Assembly: GCF_000337555.1 (NCBI RefSeq)
Contig: NZ_AOIO01000033.1
Span: 1-48,019 of the forward strand
DNA from: Natrialba asiatica DSM 12278
GTDB lineage: Archaea; Halobacteriota; Halobacteria; Halobacteriales; Natrialbaceae
Direction: 5' to 3'
DNA: 48,019 nt
In this document: piece by piece, positions 1 through 8,915 of the stretch
Layout of the letters: every line of letters begins with the position of its first letter
How positions within the stretch are numbered: the first letter of the stretch is position 1
Program-made: the position numbers and the translations under genes
The notes under the pieces: generated by a model
Databases searched by the model: none
Seen by the model: the letters and a program-made list of their open reading frames with translations, nothing else
What the model was told of the DNA's origin: nothing

Positions 1-19
1 AGATGTGTATAAGAGACAG
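1..19 (+). other. Tn5/Nextera mosaic-end adapter remnant
   Basis: The first 19 bases read AGATGTGTATAAGAGACAG, the exact Tn5 transposase mosaic end used in Nextera library preparation. This is not genomic sequence; it shows that the window begins at a contig end where the adapter was not trimmed. Bases just after it (20-99) hold no gene I can support. Confidence 0.96.
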
Positions 20-99
20 CTCATACTCTCACCGCCCCGGGGGTGGGACGACGCCGACGCGTACCACTGTTCATACGCTACGGTCGTGTCAGGATCGTC

Positions 100-825
100 C
101 TAAGCGTTTCCATGCGCGGTCGTCCCCTGCCGGGGAGTTTCCTCGCGCCAGTAGAACCACGGACTGAGCGTCATGTAGGCGAGTCCGAGCGTCAAGAGGG
201 CGTAGGGAAACGTGCGCCCGGCGAAATTCGGGATCAAGATCGCGAGGACGTGGACGACGCCCATGATGGCCGCGTCGCGGGCGAGCAGGTCCGGGTAGCT
301 GATCCGCGAGACCATCAGGTAACAGAACGCGCCCGTCACGGCGAGGACGAGCCAGGGATCGGCGACGCCGGCGAGGATCGCCGCACCCAGGACGGTCGCC
401 GCGAGGGTCGTCTGGACGCCTTCGGTGTAGTTGACGGCGGTATCGTAGGCCGTGTAGAGACCGAGTCGAGCGACGGCCATGGCGACGAACAGCGCACAGA
501 CGCCGGAGACGAGCAGTAGTTCACCCGTCACGGTCTCGTGCGAGATGTCGAGTCCGGCCGTGATGACGACGAACGCGAGGGCGGCGGGGGCGACGGCGAA
601 GGAGGCGACGTCGGCGAGAGAGTCGAGGTAGGGGCCGGCATCGGTGCCGCCGTAGCGGCGGGCCAGGATACCGTCGAGACCGTCGGCGACGGCGGCGAAC
701 AGGATGAGTCGGGCGGCGAGGTCGATGTCGACGAAGGCGACGACGACGGCGACGAACCCCAGGGCGGCATTGGCGATCGTCACCGCGTCGGCGACGCCCA
801 GTCGCCCGACGAACCGGGGGAGCAT
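100..825 (-). CDS. pssA: CDP-alcohol phosphatidyltransferase, probable archaetidylserine/phosphatidylserine synthase
   Basis: A 241-residue integral membrane enzyme expected to transfer serine (or another alcohol) onto a CDP-activated lipid, releasing CMP, at the cytoplasmic face of the membrane. The CDP-alcohol phosphatidyltransferase signature lies at residues 48-72: DG..AR, then GPYLD and a final D three residues later, the metal and nucleotide ligands of the family. Hydrophobic segments follow. I chose the ATG at 825 because an A-rich stretch lies 25-45 nt upstream, where a haloarchaeal promoter would be. ATGs at 870 and 933 would add a tail that does not look like family sequence. The PssA assignment rather than another CDP-alcohol transferase rests on resemblance to haloarchaeal PssA and is fairly likely. 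Confidence 0.82.
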   Translation of the reverse strand: MLPRFVGRLGVADAVTIANAALGFVAVVVAFVDIDLAARLILFAAVADGLDGILARRYGGTDAGPYLDSLADVASFAVAPAALAFVVITAGLDISHETVTGELLLVSGVCALFVAMAVARLGLYTAYDTAVNYTEGVQTTLAATVLGAAILAGVADPWLVLAVTGAFCYLMVSRISYPDLLARDAAIMGVVHVLAILIPNFAGRTFPYALLTLGLAYMTLSPWFYWREETPRQGTTAHGNA

Positions 826-1044
826 ACTCGCGGATTCGGCGGGCGTGTACCTTACGTGTTTTCGTTTCATGACGACAGGGAGTATGGGAGTCGTGTGGGA
901 CGAGCGCGGGAGCCGGGAGAGATTGGGGTGCATGGCTGGGGAGAGTGCAGAGGGGAAAGAGTAGAGAACGCCGGAGACGTGGCTCCAGGCGGGACAGCTC
1001 CGACGGTGGTTCGAGCGTCGAACCGGAGCCCGGAACCGGGGCGA

Positions 1045-1050
1045 TTATAT
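1045..1050 (+). promoter_or_regulatory. TATA box of the halocyanin-like gene
   Basis: TTATAT, 24-29 nt before the ATG at 1074, is the spacing expected for a leaderless haloarchaeal transcript. It supports 1074 as the start codon. Confidence 0.6.
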
Positions 1051-1073
1051 CGCGAGTCTCCCAAGCGTTCGGT

Positions 1074-1511
1074 ATGAACCGGCGCGCCTATCTCGCCGCC
1101 GTCGGCACTTCCCTCTCGGCCAGCCTTGCCGGCTGTACCTCCACGCTCGGCGTGTTCGACGATTCGCCCTGTAGCGGCGACGACTGCACCATCGGGATGA
1201 CTCGCAACGAGTTCCTCCCCAGAGAGTACGAGGCTACCGTCGGGGAGACGGTCGTCTGGAAGAACACGAGCGGTGCGATTCACACGATTACGGCGCTCGA
1301 ATCGGGCATTCCGGACGGTGCAGAGTACTTCGCGACCGGCGGTTTCGAGGACGACGCGACCGCTCGCGAGCAGTGGCGCGAGAACCACAGCGGCGGACTC
1401 GATACCCGCGAGACGTTCGAGCACACCTTCGATGTCCCCGGCCGGTACGAGTACATCTGTATTCCGCACGTCAACGCGGACATGGTCGGGACGATTATCG
1501 TCAGCGAGTAA
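1074..1511 (+). CDS. Halocyanin/plastocyanin-type copper lipoprotein
   Basis: A 145-residue exported blue-copper protein. The N-terminus has a twin arginine (R3-R4) and a lipobox LAGC with Cys21, so it is probably Tat-exported and lipid-anchored outside the membrane. The rest is a cupredoxin domain. Likely copper ligands are His70 (AIHT), Cys129 and His132 (ICIPH) and Met137 (ADMVG), in the usual H...C..H....M order. The family carries electrons between membrane redox complexes. It is monocistronic, with its own TATA box. The partner redox complex cannot be told from this window. Confidence 0.88.
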   Translation: MNRRAYLAAVGTSLSASLAGCTSTLGVFDDSPCSGDDCTIGMTRNEFLPREYEATVGETVVWKNTSGAIHTITALESGIPDGAEYFATGGFEDDATAREQWRENHSGGLDTRETFEHTFDVPGRYEYICIPHVNADMVGTIIVSE

Positions 1512-1669
1512 TCTTTTCAGTTCCGTTTGGGAGCCGACGGCAGCGGATATCGCGCCTATCGGCCGTCACAAGTCCGTTTTCCGGCCGTTGGTCACGTACT
1601 CGGTGAGCGGCGGCTCTCGCGTCGTCCTCACGATAGACTTTTCACTACTGGATGATACCACCTAGTTGT

Positions 1670-2599
1670 ATGAGCGAGTTTGATCAGTTCAGCCAAGTCG
1701 GCGAAGCCGACGTTACGCGCGCAATCGGGCAGGAATGGACCGAGGAGTTCATGGACTTCTCGGACTCGGACGTGATCATCATCGGCGGCGGCCCCTCCGG
1801 GCTCACGGCCGCGAAAGAACTCTCCGAGCGCGGCGTCAAGACGATGGTCGTCGAGAAGAACAACTACCTCGGCGGCGGGTTCTGGCTCGGCGGGTTCCTG
1901 ATGAACAAGGTTACCGTCCGCGATCCCGCCCAGCAGGTCTTAGCGGACCTCGATGTCTCGTACAAACAGTCCCAGGATAGCGAGGGACTGTACATCGCGA
2001 ACGGTCCCGAGGCCTGTTCCGGGCTCATCAAGGCCGCCTGCGACGCCGGCGCGAAGATGCAGAACATGACCGAGTTCACCGATATCGTCATCCGCGAGGA
2101 CCACAAGGTCTCGGGAATCGTGATGAACTGGACGCCGGTCCACGCGCTCCCGCGCGAGATCACCTGCGTCGATCCGATCGCGGTCGAGGCCGACCTGGTC
2201 ATCGACGCGACCGGCCACGACGCGATGGCGGTCAAGAAACTCGACGAGCGCGGCGTGCTCGACGCCCCGGGTATCGGCGACGCCGAAGCCAGCGCGACCG
2301 GCATGGACCAGACCGGCGACGACAGCTACGGCGCGCCCGGCCACGACTCACCGGGCCACGACTCGATGTGGGTCGGCAAGTCCGAGGACGCCGTCGTCGA
2401 GCACACCGGCCTCGTACACGACGGCCTGATCGCGACCGGAATGGCGACTGCAACGACCTACGGACTCCCGCGGATGGGGCCCACCTTCGGTGCCATGCTC
2501 GTCTCTGGCAAGCGCGCCGCCCAGGTCGCGCTCGACGAACTCGAAGTCGACGCCGAGCCGGTCGAGTTGACCTCGCGCGCCGCGCCGGCCGACGACTGA
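1670..2599 (+). CDS. thi4: Thiamine thiazole synthase Thi4
   Basis: A 309-residue FAD/NAD-binding Thi4-family enzyme that makes the adenylated thiazole precursor of thiamine from NAD, glycine and sulfur. The dinucleotide motif GGGPSG is at residues 39-44, followed by the family block GGGFWLGG. In PREITCVDP, Cys166 stands where suicide-type Thi4 proteins keep the cysteine that donates its own sulfur; sulfide-using archaeal forms have histidine there. Haloferax Thi4 is reported to have the cysteine type. A ThiR-type regulator lies about 5 kb away (7946-8845), the archaeal repressor known to control thiamine genes. The ATG at 1670 was chosen over 1652 because it begins the typical haloarchaeal N-terminus. 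Confidence 0.93.
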   Translation: MSEFDQFSQVGEADVTRAIGQEWTEEFMDFSDSDVIIIGGGPSGLTAAKELSERGVKTMVVEKNNYLGGGFWLGGFLMNKVTVRDPAQQVLADLDVSYKQSQDSEGLYIANGPEACSGLIKAACDAGAKMQNMTEFTDIVIREDHKVSGIVMNWTPVHALPREITCVDPIAVEADLVIDATGHDAMAVKKLDERGVLDAPGIGDAEASATGMDQTGDDSYGAPGHDSPGHDSMWVGKSEDAVVEHTGLVHDGLIATGMATATTYGLPRMGPTFGAMLVSGKRAAQVALDELEVDAEPVELTSRAAPADD

Positions 2600-2985
2600 A
2601 ACCGACCGGTCGCTTCGTCCGTCGGCGACTGGCCGCGAAGCGACGATCGTCTCCTCTCCCACACCTCGCCCTCGACGCAACGGAAGCAGCAGTTGGATCG
2701 CCCGGTAGTGTTCCGGACGAACTCTTCGAACTCTTTGCGTTGCTCGACCGTGTTACTCCAGATCGAACGGCGAGAACATGATTTTGGCGTTTGGTATTCT
2801 TTACTTACACTTCTATAGCCCCATAATATCAATGAGATATTATCATTGGTCATTGGATTGGGTGGCACATATGTGAGATACCATTGTTAACATGATATTA
2901 CAATATGTAGTGTTATATGCGTCTATTCAGAAATCTTCTATTATCTACCCTATATTTATTAATGATTATATTATATTATTCATCA
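2600..2985. other. Intergenic region, AT-rich in its second half
   Basis: No credible gene. The first about 180 bases are GC-rich; from about 2780 the sequence becomes strikingly AT-rich, ending in TA-rich stretches (2945-2985) that probably include the promoter of the cysteine-rich gene at 2986. The abrupt change suggests the edge of acquired DNA. Confidence 0.6.
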
Positions 2986-3636
2986 ATGTCTTGCAATGAT
3001 AACCTAGACAGATCACGACGTACAGTTCTACGAACACTCGGTAGTGCCGGCGTTGCTGGCGTCGGGGCGGGAGCGCTTTCGTCGAGCGTCGCAGCCGAAT
3101 CCGACGGAATCGAGAAAACCGATCTCGATTTAGAGAGAGACGGGGCGCTGGAGACGCTGCGCGAACTCGATGTCGTCGCCGACGACGAGCGGTCACTTTC
3201 CGAGGCGATGGTGACCGGAGAGCAGTTGTTGAAAACGTTGAGAGCGAACGATATCATTCGGGCGAGTTCACTCGGGAATGTTGTCGACCGCGCTCGAGAC
3301 ACGTACTACCGAGAGGGGAAGGCCGGTCCGGAAGTGCACTTCCGACTGCCGACTGGCAAGGGTCCCCTTCAGATTACTTTCGATTCCGAAGGCGAACCGT
3401 TTGCGGCGTACTACCCTGAGGAGCGTTCGGAAACAACGTTGTTCGTCATTGACGGTACCGAAGACAAGTATAAGCAACTCATCCACGAACCCGACGCGAA
3501 CGCTCTCGACTGCGGGAGCAACTGTGGCGGGTGTACGTGCGGCCGGTTCTGTAACACTCAGCCGTGGAACGACAGACGGTACTGCCAAACCTGCGACAAC
3601 GGAGAGTGTGTTACCGGTCGGGACTGCGGTTGCTAA
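2986..3636 (+). CDS. Tat-exported protein with cysteine-rich C-terminus, possible halocin-like precursor
   Basis: A 216-residue protein I do not recognise by family. Residues 1-37 are a Tat signal: SRRTVLR at 10-16, then an Ala/Gly/Val-rich core ending near AAE. Residues 38-174 are a hydrophilic, charged domain. Residues 175-216 carry ten cysteines in 42 positions, in patterns such as CGGCTC and CQTC. This layout (Tat signal, propeptide-like domain, small Cys-rich tail) is like halocin C8-type precursors, whose C-terminus is released as a peptide antibiotic; the resemblance is in architecture only. An ABC exporter is encoded convergently just downstream. The ATG at 2986 was chosen because it puts the twin arginines near the N-terminus; an upstream ATG at 2917 would add a hydrophobic stretch. 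A secreted metal-binding protein is the alternative. Confidence 0.6.
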   Translation: MSCNDNLDRSRRTVLRTLGSAGVAGVGAGALSSSVAAESDGIEKTDLDLERDGALETLRELDVVADDERSLSEAMVTGEQLLKTLRANDIIRASSLGNVVDRARDTYYREGKAGPEVHFRLPTGKGPLQITFDSEGEPFAAYYPEERSETTLFVIDGTEDKYKQLIHEPDANALDCGSNCGGCTCGRFCNTQPWNDRRYCQTCDNGECVTGRDCGC

Positions 3637-3770
3637 CGCCGACCGAGAATCTAATCTTTCGTGTTACCGGTCCTGTTGCACTCGCTTCATAGCGGCAGTA
3701 CAGGTCTCCAATCAGCGCCATGTTAGTGGTGAAAACACTGCGTCGAGGGACACCGAACGTTATCGTGGGC

Positions 3771-4622
3771 TCACTCGAGTTCTGCGTGGATGAACCGGTA
3801 GTAGCCGATGGCGATCGGGACGGTCCCCCAGACGAGTAACATTGCCAGTCCGAAGAGGTTCGGTCCGTGAGCCGCGTCGATCGTTTCTCCGGCGGCGAGC
3901 GCCTCGAGCAGGTTCGGGACGTACCACTGTGTGGCTTCGAACGCATTAACGGGATTGACGCGGACGGCGTAGGGGAACCACGCCGGGTCGAAGATATCGA
4001 CGAGACCGGTGGTGATGTCTATTCCGAGATCCGTCGAACCAGTCTGTACGAACATGAGTAGTTCCAAGATGGACTGCCACGCGTAGAGAAAGAGAAAGAC
4101 GAGGAAGCCGCCGATCGCGATCGAACGGAGTTGCGTCGACGCGCTACAGGAGGCACCGAGTGCGATGCCGAGCCACGCCGTGCTGGTCACCGTTACGACC
4201 ACCATCGCGCCGAGAAAGCCGACGGCTGTCGCCTCGGTGGGTTGCCACCCGACGGTTACGATGACGGCGGCGATGACGACCGGAAGCCAGAGGACGCTCA
4301 CGAGCGTGACGAATCGACTGAGGAGTTTCCCGGCTACTAATTCGGGTCGAGTGAGTCCGGCCCCGAGCGAGAGTCGGATCCGTCCCGAGGCGCGTTCTCC
4401 CGCGATCGCCGTGTAGCCGAGCCCGATGGCGTACAGCGGGCTCATAATGACGAACGGATCGATCATAATGCTCCAGGCGCTCCCGATCAGGTGCTGTGAG
4501 GACGTGTGCCACTCGTACACGAGATAGACCGTCAGCACGACGATGCCGAGCCAGACGATCTTCGACCGGATCAGTTGTTCGAAGTCGTGTTTAGCGATCG
4601 AGAGAACGTTCTTGCGATTCAT
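3771..4622 (-). CDS. ABC-2 type transporter permease
   Basis: A 283-residue membrane protein with about six hydrophobic segments and a cytoplasmic N-terminus that begins with a short amphipathic stretch, as in ABC-2/NosY-like permeases. The conserved loop containing GERASGRI, followed by TRPELVAGKLL, is the usual cytoplasmic coupling region. It overlaps the ATPase gene upstream by 4 nt (ATGA), so the two form one exporter operon. The substrate is unknown. The convergent neighbour encodes a Cys-rich exported protein, which makes export or self-protection linked to that peptide a possible role, but this is inference. Confidence 0.85.
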   Translation of the reverse strand: MNRKNVLSIAKHDFEQLIRSKIVWLGIVVLTVYLVYEWHTSSQHLIGSAWSIMIDPFVIMSPLYAIGLGYTAIAGERASGRIRLSLGAGLTRPELVAGKLLSRFVTLVSVLWLPVVIAAVIVTVGWQPTEATAVGFLGAMVVVTVTSTAWLGIALGASCSASTQLRSIAIGGFLVFLFLYAWQSILELLMFVQTGSTDLGIDITTGLVDIFDPAWFPYAVRVNPVNAFEATQWYVPNLLEALAAGETIDAAHGPNLFGLAMLLVWGTVPIAIGYYRFIHAELE

Positions 4623-5536
4623 CGGTCCCCGGCCTCCGTATACTCCGAGAACAACTCCTCGAGCGACCGTCGTTGAACGTCGACATCGGTCACCGTCAGG
4701 CCCGCGCTGCTCGTCTGCGTGATCGCCTTGGATTTGACCGCCGGATCGGAACAGGAGAGCCGGATCGTCGTCCCGTCGGCGTCAACGTCGGTGATCCCAT
4801 CGAGTTCTTCGAGGGATCGGAGCGACGACTCGATCGGTTGGTCGTCGACCGTAAGAAGGAGTTCGGAACTGCCGCCGATCGCCTCCTGTAAGGCGTCGAT
4901 GGCGTCGACCGCGAGCAACTCTCCGTCGTTGAGGATACCGACGCGGTCGCAGACGGCCTCGACCTGTTCGAGAAGGTGACTCGAGAAAAACACCGTCGTT
5001 CCGCGGTCGGCCTCTTCTCGAACGATCTCCTGCAGTTGTTGGATTCCGTTCGGGTCGAGTCCGGACGCCGGTTCGTCGAGGATAAGCAGATCCGGATCAC
5101 TGGCAAGTACCATGCCGAGAGCGAGACGCTGGCACATTCCCTTGGAGTAGCTGCCGACCGGCTGGTCGCCGTCGCCTTCGAGTCCGACTCGAGCGAGTAC
5201 GCGATCCGGGCGGCTATCGACGCCAGCGACGGTAGCGGCGAACTCGATATGCTGTCGTCCGGGAAGTCGGCTGTACAGCTCGTATCCGTCCGGGAGAATT
5301 CCGGACCGCTGTCGAACGATTTTGGATTCTCGCTGGGAGTCGTGACCGAGAACCGAAAGCTGCCCGGAGGTCGGTCGCCGAAAATCGAGCAGAATGTCGA
5401 TAAACGTAGATTTCCCTGCGCCGTTCGGACCAAGAAATCCAAATATTTCTCCTTCTTCCACCTGCAAATCGATCGAATCGAGGACCGTACTTTCGCCGTA
5501 TCGCTTGGAGAGGGCATTGGCTTCAATGACTGCCAT
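4619..5536 (-). CDS. ABC transporter ATP-binding protein
   Basis: A 305-residue nucleotide-binding subunit. Walker A GPNGAGKST is at residues 36-44; the signature appears as SKGMCQR instead of SGGQ, common in CcmA/NatA-type exporters; Walker B LLILDEP is followed by the D-loop SGLDP and the switch histidine in SSHLLEQ. The C-terminal about 90 residues are the extra domain of drug or antibiotic exporter ATPases. It is first in a two-gene operon with the permease. A strongly AT-rich stretch (5555-5615) upstream probably holds its promoter. Confidence 0.92.
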   Translation of the reverse strand: MAVIEANALSKRYGESTVLDSIDLQVEEGEIFGFLGPNGAGKSTFIDILLDFRRPTSGQLSVLGHDSQRESKIVRQRSGILPDGYELYSRLPGRQHIEFAATVAGVDSRPDRVLARVGLEGDGDQPVGSYSKGMCQRLALGMVLASDPDLLILDEPASGLDPNGIQQLQEIVREEADRGTTVFFSSHLLEQVEAVCDRVGILNDGELLAVDAIDALQEAIGGSSELLLTVDDQPIESSLRSLEELDGITDVDADGTTIRLSCSDPAVKSKAITQTSSAGLTVTDVDVQRRSLEELFSEYTEAGDR

Positions 5537-5803
5537 GAGTCGTCTATTACAGTGAAATAGCTTATTGTATATATATTTTGAATAACTGGAACTATATTTT
5601 AAAAGAAACGATTCAGTCGTATGTCAGAAGGTGAGGGTATCGGCCGTGATACCCGATCGACGACCCACGCGAGCTTCGAGCGGCGCTCTTCGCTGGATCA
5701 AGAGGCTCGATCGACAATTCGTGAATCCGCTTTCGTGTATTCAAGAACGACTGACACGAGTTCAACCGTAACTAATTCACTCTGTGGTACAACTAGCGAA
5801 TAC

Positions 5804-6574
5804 ATGGTCGAGCAGATCGTCATCTACCGAGCGCCGACGGCGGAGGCCGACACCGAGGCCATCGCCGACTGGCTCGAAGCGCACGTCGACGCATCCGTTT
5901 CCGTCCGCGACCGGTTCCTCGATGTACACCGCACCGACGACCTCGCCGAACGGTTCGCCGAGGCGCGCGTGCAATCGCCGCACGAGTTCAGCACGGGAAA
6001 CACCATGCTGGGGACGGTCCGGTACGAGGAGCGAGCGCTCGACGACCCCGAGCGCGAGGGAGGGGTACTCTACGATGGTATCGGAATCCAGCGCGCGCTG
6101 AACGAGGCGTTGCCGGCGGCCGAACGCGAACTCGATGCGGTACACGTTCCGGTGCTCGACAGAGCGATCGGGACCTGGGGCGAGCACGACGGCCGCTGGC
6201 ACAAGCGAGTTTCCGTCCTCGGACAGCCGGCGTTGATCTCGGTCCCCGGCCTCTACGAAGCGCCGGCGAAGCCCGAAGCGTACTACGAAGAGCAGCAGCG
6301 CCACGCCCTGTTGTCGGGCGATACGCCGCCGCGGGAAGTGCTCGAGAACCAGGTCGAAGGCGAGTTCCTGGTCGCGGACGATCCGCGGACGACCGACGCG
6401 CTGAAGGGGTACGTGCTGCAGGCGGTGCACTACCTGGAGACGGGCGAGCCGTTCTGCGAGCGAAACTCTTGCCGGCTCTTTAACGCGCACTATCACGAGG
6501 AACTGATCGAGGCGCAGTTGCGCGAGCCCGCGTTCTGCGCCGAACACGCCGCGATGTACGGCGCGTCGACGTAG
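5804..6574 (+). CDS. Conserved haloarchaeal protein, possibly a DUF6775-like putative metallopeptidase
   Basis: A 256-residue soluble protein without signal or membrane segments. The C-terminal 45 residues contain paired cysteine/histidine blocks (CERNSC, then NAHYHEE, then FCAEH), a pattern that could bind zinc. I associate it with a haloarchaeal family annotated as putative metallopeptidase (DUF6775), but no HExxH motif is visible, so enzymatic activity is not shown. The ATG at 5804 starts the hydrophobic beta strand VEQIVIYRAP; an in-frame ATG at 5621 would add a basic low-complexity tail. It is transcribed away from the ABC operon. Confidence 0.6.
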   Translation: MVEQIVIYRAPTAEADTEAIADWLEAHVDASVSVRDRFLDVHRTDDLAERFAEARVQSPHEFSTGNTMLGTVRYEERALDDPEREGGVLYDGIGIQRALNEALPAAERELDAVHVPVLDRAIGTWGEHDGRWHKRVSVLGQPALISVPGLYEAPAKPEAYYEEQQRHALLSGDTPPREVLENQVEGEFLVADDPRTTDALKGYVLQAVHYLETGEPFCERNSCRLFNAHYHEELIEAQLREPAFCAEHAAMYGAST

Positions 6575-6688
6575 CTGTCGTCGGGCGACTCGACGACGGG
6601 TCCGCGTCTCGCCGCTGTCCCGAATTCGCGAACGGCAACTCGCCGAAACCGATGTGTACTTTTGTGCGACCCACTTTTGAAACACACA

Positions 6689-7099
6689 ATGAGTGAGAAG
6701 TTTACCGTCGCGGTCCCCGTTCGGTACCGTGACCTCGATCCGATGGATCACGTCAACCACGCCGTCTACGCGAGTTACCTCGAAGCCGCCCGAACCGACT
6801 ACATCGCGGACGTTCTCGAGATCCCTCAGGAGGAACTGGCGTTCGTCATCGCGAATCTCGAAATTTCGTACGAACGTCCGATTACGATGGACGACGAGCC
6901 TACCGTCGCGCTCGAAGTAACCGACCTCGGCGACAGCAGTTGTACGATGACCTACGAGATCCGCACCGGCGACGAGATCGCCGCGACCGCGGAAACGACG
7001 ATCGTCCGCGTCGATCCCGACACGGGGCACCCGACGCCGCTTTCGGACGCGGTCCGGAATCGAGTTCGCGAGTTCGAAGAACTCGAGGCACCGGCGTAG
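6689..7099 (+). CDS. Acyl-CoA thioesterase, 4HBT/YbgC-like
   Basis: A 136-residue hotdog-fold protein. The N-terminal block VRYRDLDPMDHVNHAVY (residues 11-27) is the 4-hydroxybenzoyl-CoA thioesterase signature with the catalytic aspartate region, followed by the helix with YLEAAR. Proteins of this family hydrolyse acyl-CoA thioesters in the cytoplasm; the exact substrate cannot be read from the sequence. The start at 6689 is the ATG that gives the standard N-terminus. It probably stands alone between the 5804 gene and a convergent methyltransferase. Confidence 0.85.
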   Translation: MSEKFTVAVPVRYRDLDPMDHVNHAVYASYLEAARTDYIADVLEIPQEELAFVIANLEISYERPITMDDEPTVALEVTDLGDSSCTMTYEIRTGDEIAATAETTIVRVDPDTGHPTPLSDAVRNRVREFEELEAPA

Positions 7100-7137
7100 T
7101 CCTGAGCTTCGGTTCTGTTTTGCCGTCTCGTCGATAG

Positions 7138-7809
7138 TTACTCGAGTTCACCGCCGGTGAGTCGAACGACGCCGAAGAGGTGCGTTTCGTCGGCGACGGC
7201 GCGCGAGTTCGCTCTGAGTCGGGTGTGTGCCGCGTCGATGCGCTCGTCCAGGCGCACGTGGGGCGGATGCTCGTAGCGAAGTCGCGTCGTCGGTGGCGTC
7301 GAGAGGACGACGATGGCGCGGAAGACGGCGTTGACCGGCGGGGCGTACCACGCCTCGCTGCGGGCGGCGTTGGCGAGGACGACGTGGCCGCCGGGGCCGA
7401 CGAGTTCGCACCAGTCGTCGACCGCGCCGGCTGGATCGTCGAGCATGCCGACGACGAAGGTTGCGAGGACGGCGTCGATGTCGGTGGCGGGGATCGGCGG
7501 TCGCGTCGCGTCCCCGCGGACGACGTGGACGTTGTCGTATCGGTCGGCCGCCGTCGTGGCTGCACGCGCAAGTACTGGCTGTGTTACATCGATACCGATG
7601 ACGGTCCCTTCGGGGCCGACCTGCTCGCGAAGATAGGGGAGGTTCGCTCCGGTTCCACAGCCCATCTCGACGACGGTGTCGCCGGGATCGAGTCGGCAGG
7701 CGGCGGCGACTCGCCGTCGCAGCCGCGACACGCCCGGTGTTCGACGCGCGATCAGATCGTAGAGGCGCGCCCAGCGTCCGTAGAACTCCTGTGTGGTTTC
7801 GGTTGTCAT
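7138..7809 (-). CDS. Class I SAM-dependent methyltransferase
   Basis: A 223-residue cytoplasmic methyltransferase. SAM-binding motif I reads VVEMGCGTGANL, followed by the acidic residue at the end of beta-2 (IGIDVTQ) and a GDAT motif. The N-terminus (EFYGRWARLYD) is like the UbiE/COQ5 and phospholipid methyltransferase group, which suggests a lipid or quinone substrate, but this is a weak inference. The ATG at 7809 was chosen over 7911 because the extra 34 residues have no family character. It is convergent with the thioesterase. Confidence 0.82.
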   Translation of the reverse strand: MTTETTQEFYGRWARLYDLIARRTPGVSRLRRRVAAACRLDPGDTVVEMGCGTGANLPYLREQVGPEGTVIGIDVTQPVLARAATTAADRYDNVHVVRGDATRPPIPATDIDAVLATFVVGMLDDPAGAVDDWCELVGPGGHVVLANAARSEAWYAPPVNAVFRAIVVLSTPPTTRLRYEHPPHVRLDERIDAAHTRLRANSRAVADETHLFGVVRLTGGELE

Positions 7810-7945
7810 CCGTCGGTCCTGGTCTCCGTTCGTCGCGTTCGGTCTGTGTTCTCGACAGGTGTCCCAAAAGCTTGCGGTGGGCTGGGGCGGGGACGCGGGA
7901 CGGCGTGTCATCCGCAGCGGCGGGTTCCCGTCACCAGTCTCCAGA

Positions 7946-8845
7946 TTAGAGCAGCGAGCGCACGTCGTCCGCGACGGCTTCCGCGTCCGGACCCAGGAGG
8001 TAGATCAACGGCTCGATCCCCGGCCCGCCGGTCTGGTACAGCACCGTCGCGTCGGGGTGGTCGTCGATCGCCGCACCGACGCTCGAGCCGACGTCGTCGC
8101 TCTCGTCGAACTCGGCCGTCTCGTGGCCCTGTTCCTCGAGTTCGGCGAGCACGTCGGCGTCGTACCGGACGTTGATCGCCGCTTCGGCGGTCGCGCCGTG
8201 ACGGCGCGCCGAGAGCAGGACCGTCGCGACGTGTTCGGAGACGCCGAATTCGGGATCGGCCGGCACCGTCGCCTTTCCCTTCACGTCGAATATCCGCCCG
8301 GGAACGCCGGCGACGTCGTCGATGTTCGATGCATCGGGCGTGCAGGCGACCAGGTTCGAGCCGACCGCCGGGATCAAGCCGGCGAAGCCGCTCGCGTTCT
8401 CGAGAATCCGCAGGCCGCGTCGGAGCGACGAGAGGACGCGCTCGCTGGTCCGCCGGTCGTTCTCGGGATCGTGCACCCGGAAGCTCGATCCGTGATCGGC
8501 GAGTTCGGGAACGGCCTCTTCGTGGAGTTGGGCGAGCAGGTCGCCGCCGGTTTCGAGTTCGCGGATGAGGATCTCGATTTCGATGAGCGCCTGGACGGGC
8601 GTGATGTCCCCGGCCGCGAGTCCGGCACCGAGTTCGTCGACGAGGCTGTCGACGCGCTCGTCGGCGGCGATACGGTCGTTCGTGGCAACGTCGCCGTGAG
8701 CGTACTTCGAGACGGCGCTCTGGCTGATCCCGAGGACGGTCGCGACTTCGCTCTGGGTGAGCCCCCGGTCGCGAAGCTCCCCGGCCAGGAGCGAGCGGAC
8801 CGTCGGCAGGAACTCGTCGACCACTAGTTCTTCGACGAATTGCAT
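7946..8845 (-). CDS. thiR: ThiR: HTH regulator with ThiN (TMP synthase-like) sensor domain
   Basis: A 299-residue fusion. Residues 24-50 form a Cro/XRE-type helix-turn-helix (LTQSEVATVLGISQSAVSKY). Residues from about 130 to the end match the ThiN domain: GSNLVACTPDA, then GRIFDVKGKA, then GGPGIEPLIYLLG. In archaea, the HTH-ThiN fusion without a kinase domain is ThiR, a repressor that senses thiamine phosphates and controls thiamine synthesis and uptake genes. Here thi4 lies in the same window, a plausible target. The gene is monocistronic. The repeat-rich region 8916-8996 sits upstream of it. Confidence 0.88.
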   Translation of the reverse strand: MQFVEELVVDEFLPTVRSLLAGELRDRGLTQSEVATVLGISQSAVSKYAHGDVATNDRIAADERVDSLVDELGAGLAAGDITPVQALIEIEILIRELETGGDLLAQLHEEAVPELADHGSSFRVHDPENDRRTSERVLSSLRRGLRILENASGFAGLIPAVGSNLVACTPDASNIDDVAGVPGRIFDVKGKATVPADPEFGVSEHVATVLLSARRHGATAEAAINVRYDADVLAELEEQGHETAEFDESDDVGSSVGAAIDDHPDATVLYQTGGPGIEPLIYLLGPDAEAVADDVRSLL

Positions 8846-8915
8846 TCGGTAGGCTGGCCTTGGACCGCAGCGGGGTTAACTTTCCGGGGATTCGGGCTGC
8901 CGTTTGCGGATCGCA

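Noticed and set aside
5621-5803. In-frame upstream extension of the 5804 gene
   Set aside because: The added 61 residues are Ser/Thr/Arg-rich without fold-like pattern, and AT-rich promoter-type sequence overlaps the upstream part.
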